From CAZMLC01 sp964567125 (GTDB taxonomy: Bacteria; Verrucomicrobiota; Kiritimatiellia; RFP12; UBA1067), in contig CAZMLC010000074.1 of NCBI GenBank assembly GCA_964567125.1, forward strand, positions 1 through 13,732: 13,732 nucleotides of DNA. The letters are read 5' to 3'. The notes beneath the pieces were generated by a model. The model was not told the DNA's origin, ran no database searches, and saw nothing but the letters and a program-made list of their open reading frames with translations. The position numbers and the translations under genes were made by a program. Below are positions 12,832 through 13,732 of the stretch, one piece after another. The number at the start of each line of letters is the position of its first letter. Within the stretch, counting starts at the first letter, position 1.

Positions 12832-13732
12832 TTACTGCGGTTCGATCGAATCCTGCTCAAAACGGGTTTCTAACGCCTGCCAGCGCGTCGCCATGGCAGT
12901 AACGCGGTCAGGCTCCAGGGAAGCCAGATTGCGCTGTTCTGCGCGATCTGTGCGCATGTCGTAGAGTTCCCAGACGTTGTGATCGCGCGTCGCGCTGACG
13001 AGCTTGTAGGCCTCCGTGCGCAGCGCGCGGTTGCCTTCGTGCCGGAAAAAGAGTTCACGCGCCCCCAGCGCCCGGTCTTTCGCGAAAGCGGGGGCTAGGC
13101 TGGTCCCGGGTAAGGCCGGCGCCTGGGGGCGCGGTGGCGTGGCAGGCGTGAGGCCTGCCACACTCAGGAGGGTGGGTAGGATATCGATGACGTGGCAGAG
13201 ATCGGTGCGCAGCGCATTGCGGTTCTGAATGCCTGCGGGCCAGTGGACAATCAGGGGCGTGGCGATGCCGCCTTCATGGACCCATGTCTTGTGGCGCCGA
13301 AACGGCGTATTGGCGACCGTGGACCAGCCTGGACCGAGGCAGAGATAACTTTCGCCGGAACCCATGGGAGCCGCAGGGTTATGGCCATCCCCACGGATCA
13401 TCATTTCCGCGCTGGCGCCGTTGTCCGAGAGAAAGAGGATGAGCGTGTTGTCGAGCGCGTTCATGGCGCGCAGGTGGGCAATAAGCCGGCCGATCTGCTG
13501 ATCCATGACCGCGACCATGGCGGCGTGAATTGCCATTTTTTCGGCTTGGAACGCGCGCTGCTCCGGATTCAGTGATTCCCAGGGTAGTGCGCGGTTCACT
13601 TCGCCCGGTCCCAGTCCAGTGGGGATGTTTGCGAAGGCATAGGGAGGCCCCACTTCGCGTTCAACAGCGGCAAGGCCCGGAGGCAGCAGATGCATGGCTT
13701 GCTGGCGCGCATAGCGTGCGCTACGCACGCAG
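12832..13732 (-). CDS. Sulfatase (S1 family), C-terminal part, 5' end outside window
   Basis: About 300 C-terminal residues; the frame is still open at the window edge, so the valine codon (GTG) at 13726-13728 is internal, not a start. Numbering from there: RSARYARQQAM loop (2-12), MAIHAAMVAVMDQQIGRLIAHL (65-86), LILFLSDNGA (96-105) with calcium-binding Asp102 and Asn103, RRHKTWVHEGGIATPLIVHWP (144-164) with Lys147 and His151, then IDILPTLLSVAGLTP (181-195) and LYDMRTDRAEQRNLA near the end. These are hallmarks of alkaline-phosphatase-superfamily sulfatases, which remove sulfate esters from sugars using a formylglycine residue; that residue and its CxPSR motif lie outside the window, as would any signal peptide. 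A proline-rich insertion (about 195-206) sits where the palindromic repeat lies. Natural substrate unknown. Confidence 0.92.
   Translation of the reverse strand, partial: CVRSARYARQQAMHLLPPGLAAVEREVGPPYAFANIPTGLGPGEVNRALPWESLNPEQRAFQAEKMAIHAAMVAVMDQQIGRLIAHLRAMNALDNTLILFLSDNGASAEMMIRGDGHNPAAPMGSGESYLCLGPGWSTVANTPFRRHKTWVHEGGIATPLIVHWPAGIQNRNALRTDLCHVIDILPTLLSVAGLTPATPPRPQAPALPGTSLAPAFAKDRALGARELFFRHEGNRALRTEAYKLVSATRDHNVWELYDMRTDRAEQRNLASLEPDRVTAMATRWQALETRFEQDSIEPQ
13137..13162. repeat. 26-nt palindromic motif inside the sulfatase gene
   Basis: Contains a perfect 9-bp inverted repeat, GTGGCAGGC (13139-13147) and GCCTGCCAC (13153-13161), around a GTGAG loop. Read in the sulfatase frame it encodes Val-Ala-Gly-Leu-Thr-Pro-Ala, at the edge of a proline-rich insertion. 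A second copy with two mismatches lies at 9079-9104, in the same codon phase of an unrelated gene. It may be a small dispersed coding-compatible repeat. Confidence 0.55.

Overview
The window reads like ordinary chromosome from a free-living or gut-associated member of the PVC group, most likely Kiritimatiellota or Verrucomicrobiota (or Lentisphaerota). This is inferred from gene content only: secreted SGNH hydrolases, a secreted right-handed beta-helix protein, a sulfatase and a membrane spermidine-synthase-like TPR protein, around an 822-residue GyrB. DNA is GC-rich with Shine-Dalgarno starts. A run of exactly 100 Ns (3340-3439) shows it comes from a scaffolded draft assembly.

Layout. The left edge (1-825, + strand) holds the last 274 residues of an SMC/MukB-like ATPase of the JetC/MksF type. 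Its coiled-coil body and any partner genes lie outside the window. Next on the + strand (938-3319) is a secreted beta-helix protein, resembling GH141-type enzymes, with a C-terminal CBM9-like module. The assembly gap and a strong hairpin terminator (3440-3465) separate these from a long - strand block that converges on them.

The - strand block, in transcription order, is: the 3' part of a sulfatase (13732-12832); gyrB (12666-10198) with its own recognisable promoter; a membrane spermidine-synthase-like protein with a TPR tail, starting only 11 nt after gyrB (10186-7814); a secreted clan GH-A glycoside hydrolase with a GATase-like domain inserted in its barrel (7782-5881); and two secreted SGNH/GDSL hydrolases (5779-4430 and 4394-3504).

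How the genes fit together. The beta-helix protein, GH-A hydrolase, two SGNH esterase-type enzymes and sulfatase are all predicted or expected to work outside the cytoplasm. Such activities are needed to strip sulfate and acyl groups from a complex polysaccharide and cut its backbone. They look like a loose polysaccharide-degradation neighbourhood interrupted by gyrB and the membrane protein. The substrate cannot be read from the sequence. No RNA genes, CRISPR arrays, transposases or tRNAs were seen. The less expected points are the truncated SMC-like ATPase (possible edge of a Wadjet-type system), the barrel-insertion hydrolase, the degraded SAM-binding motif in the membrane protein, and a palindromic 26-nt motif found in the same reading frame in two unrelated genes.
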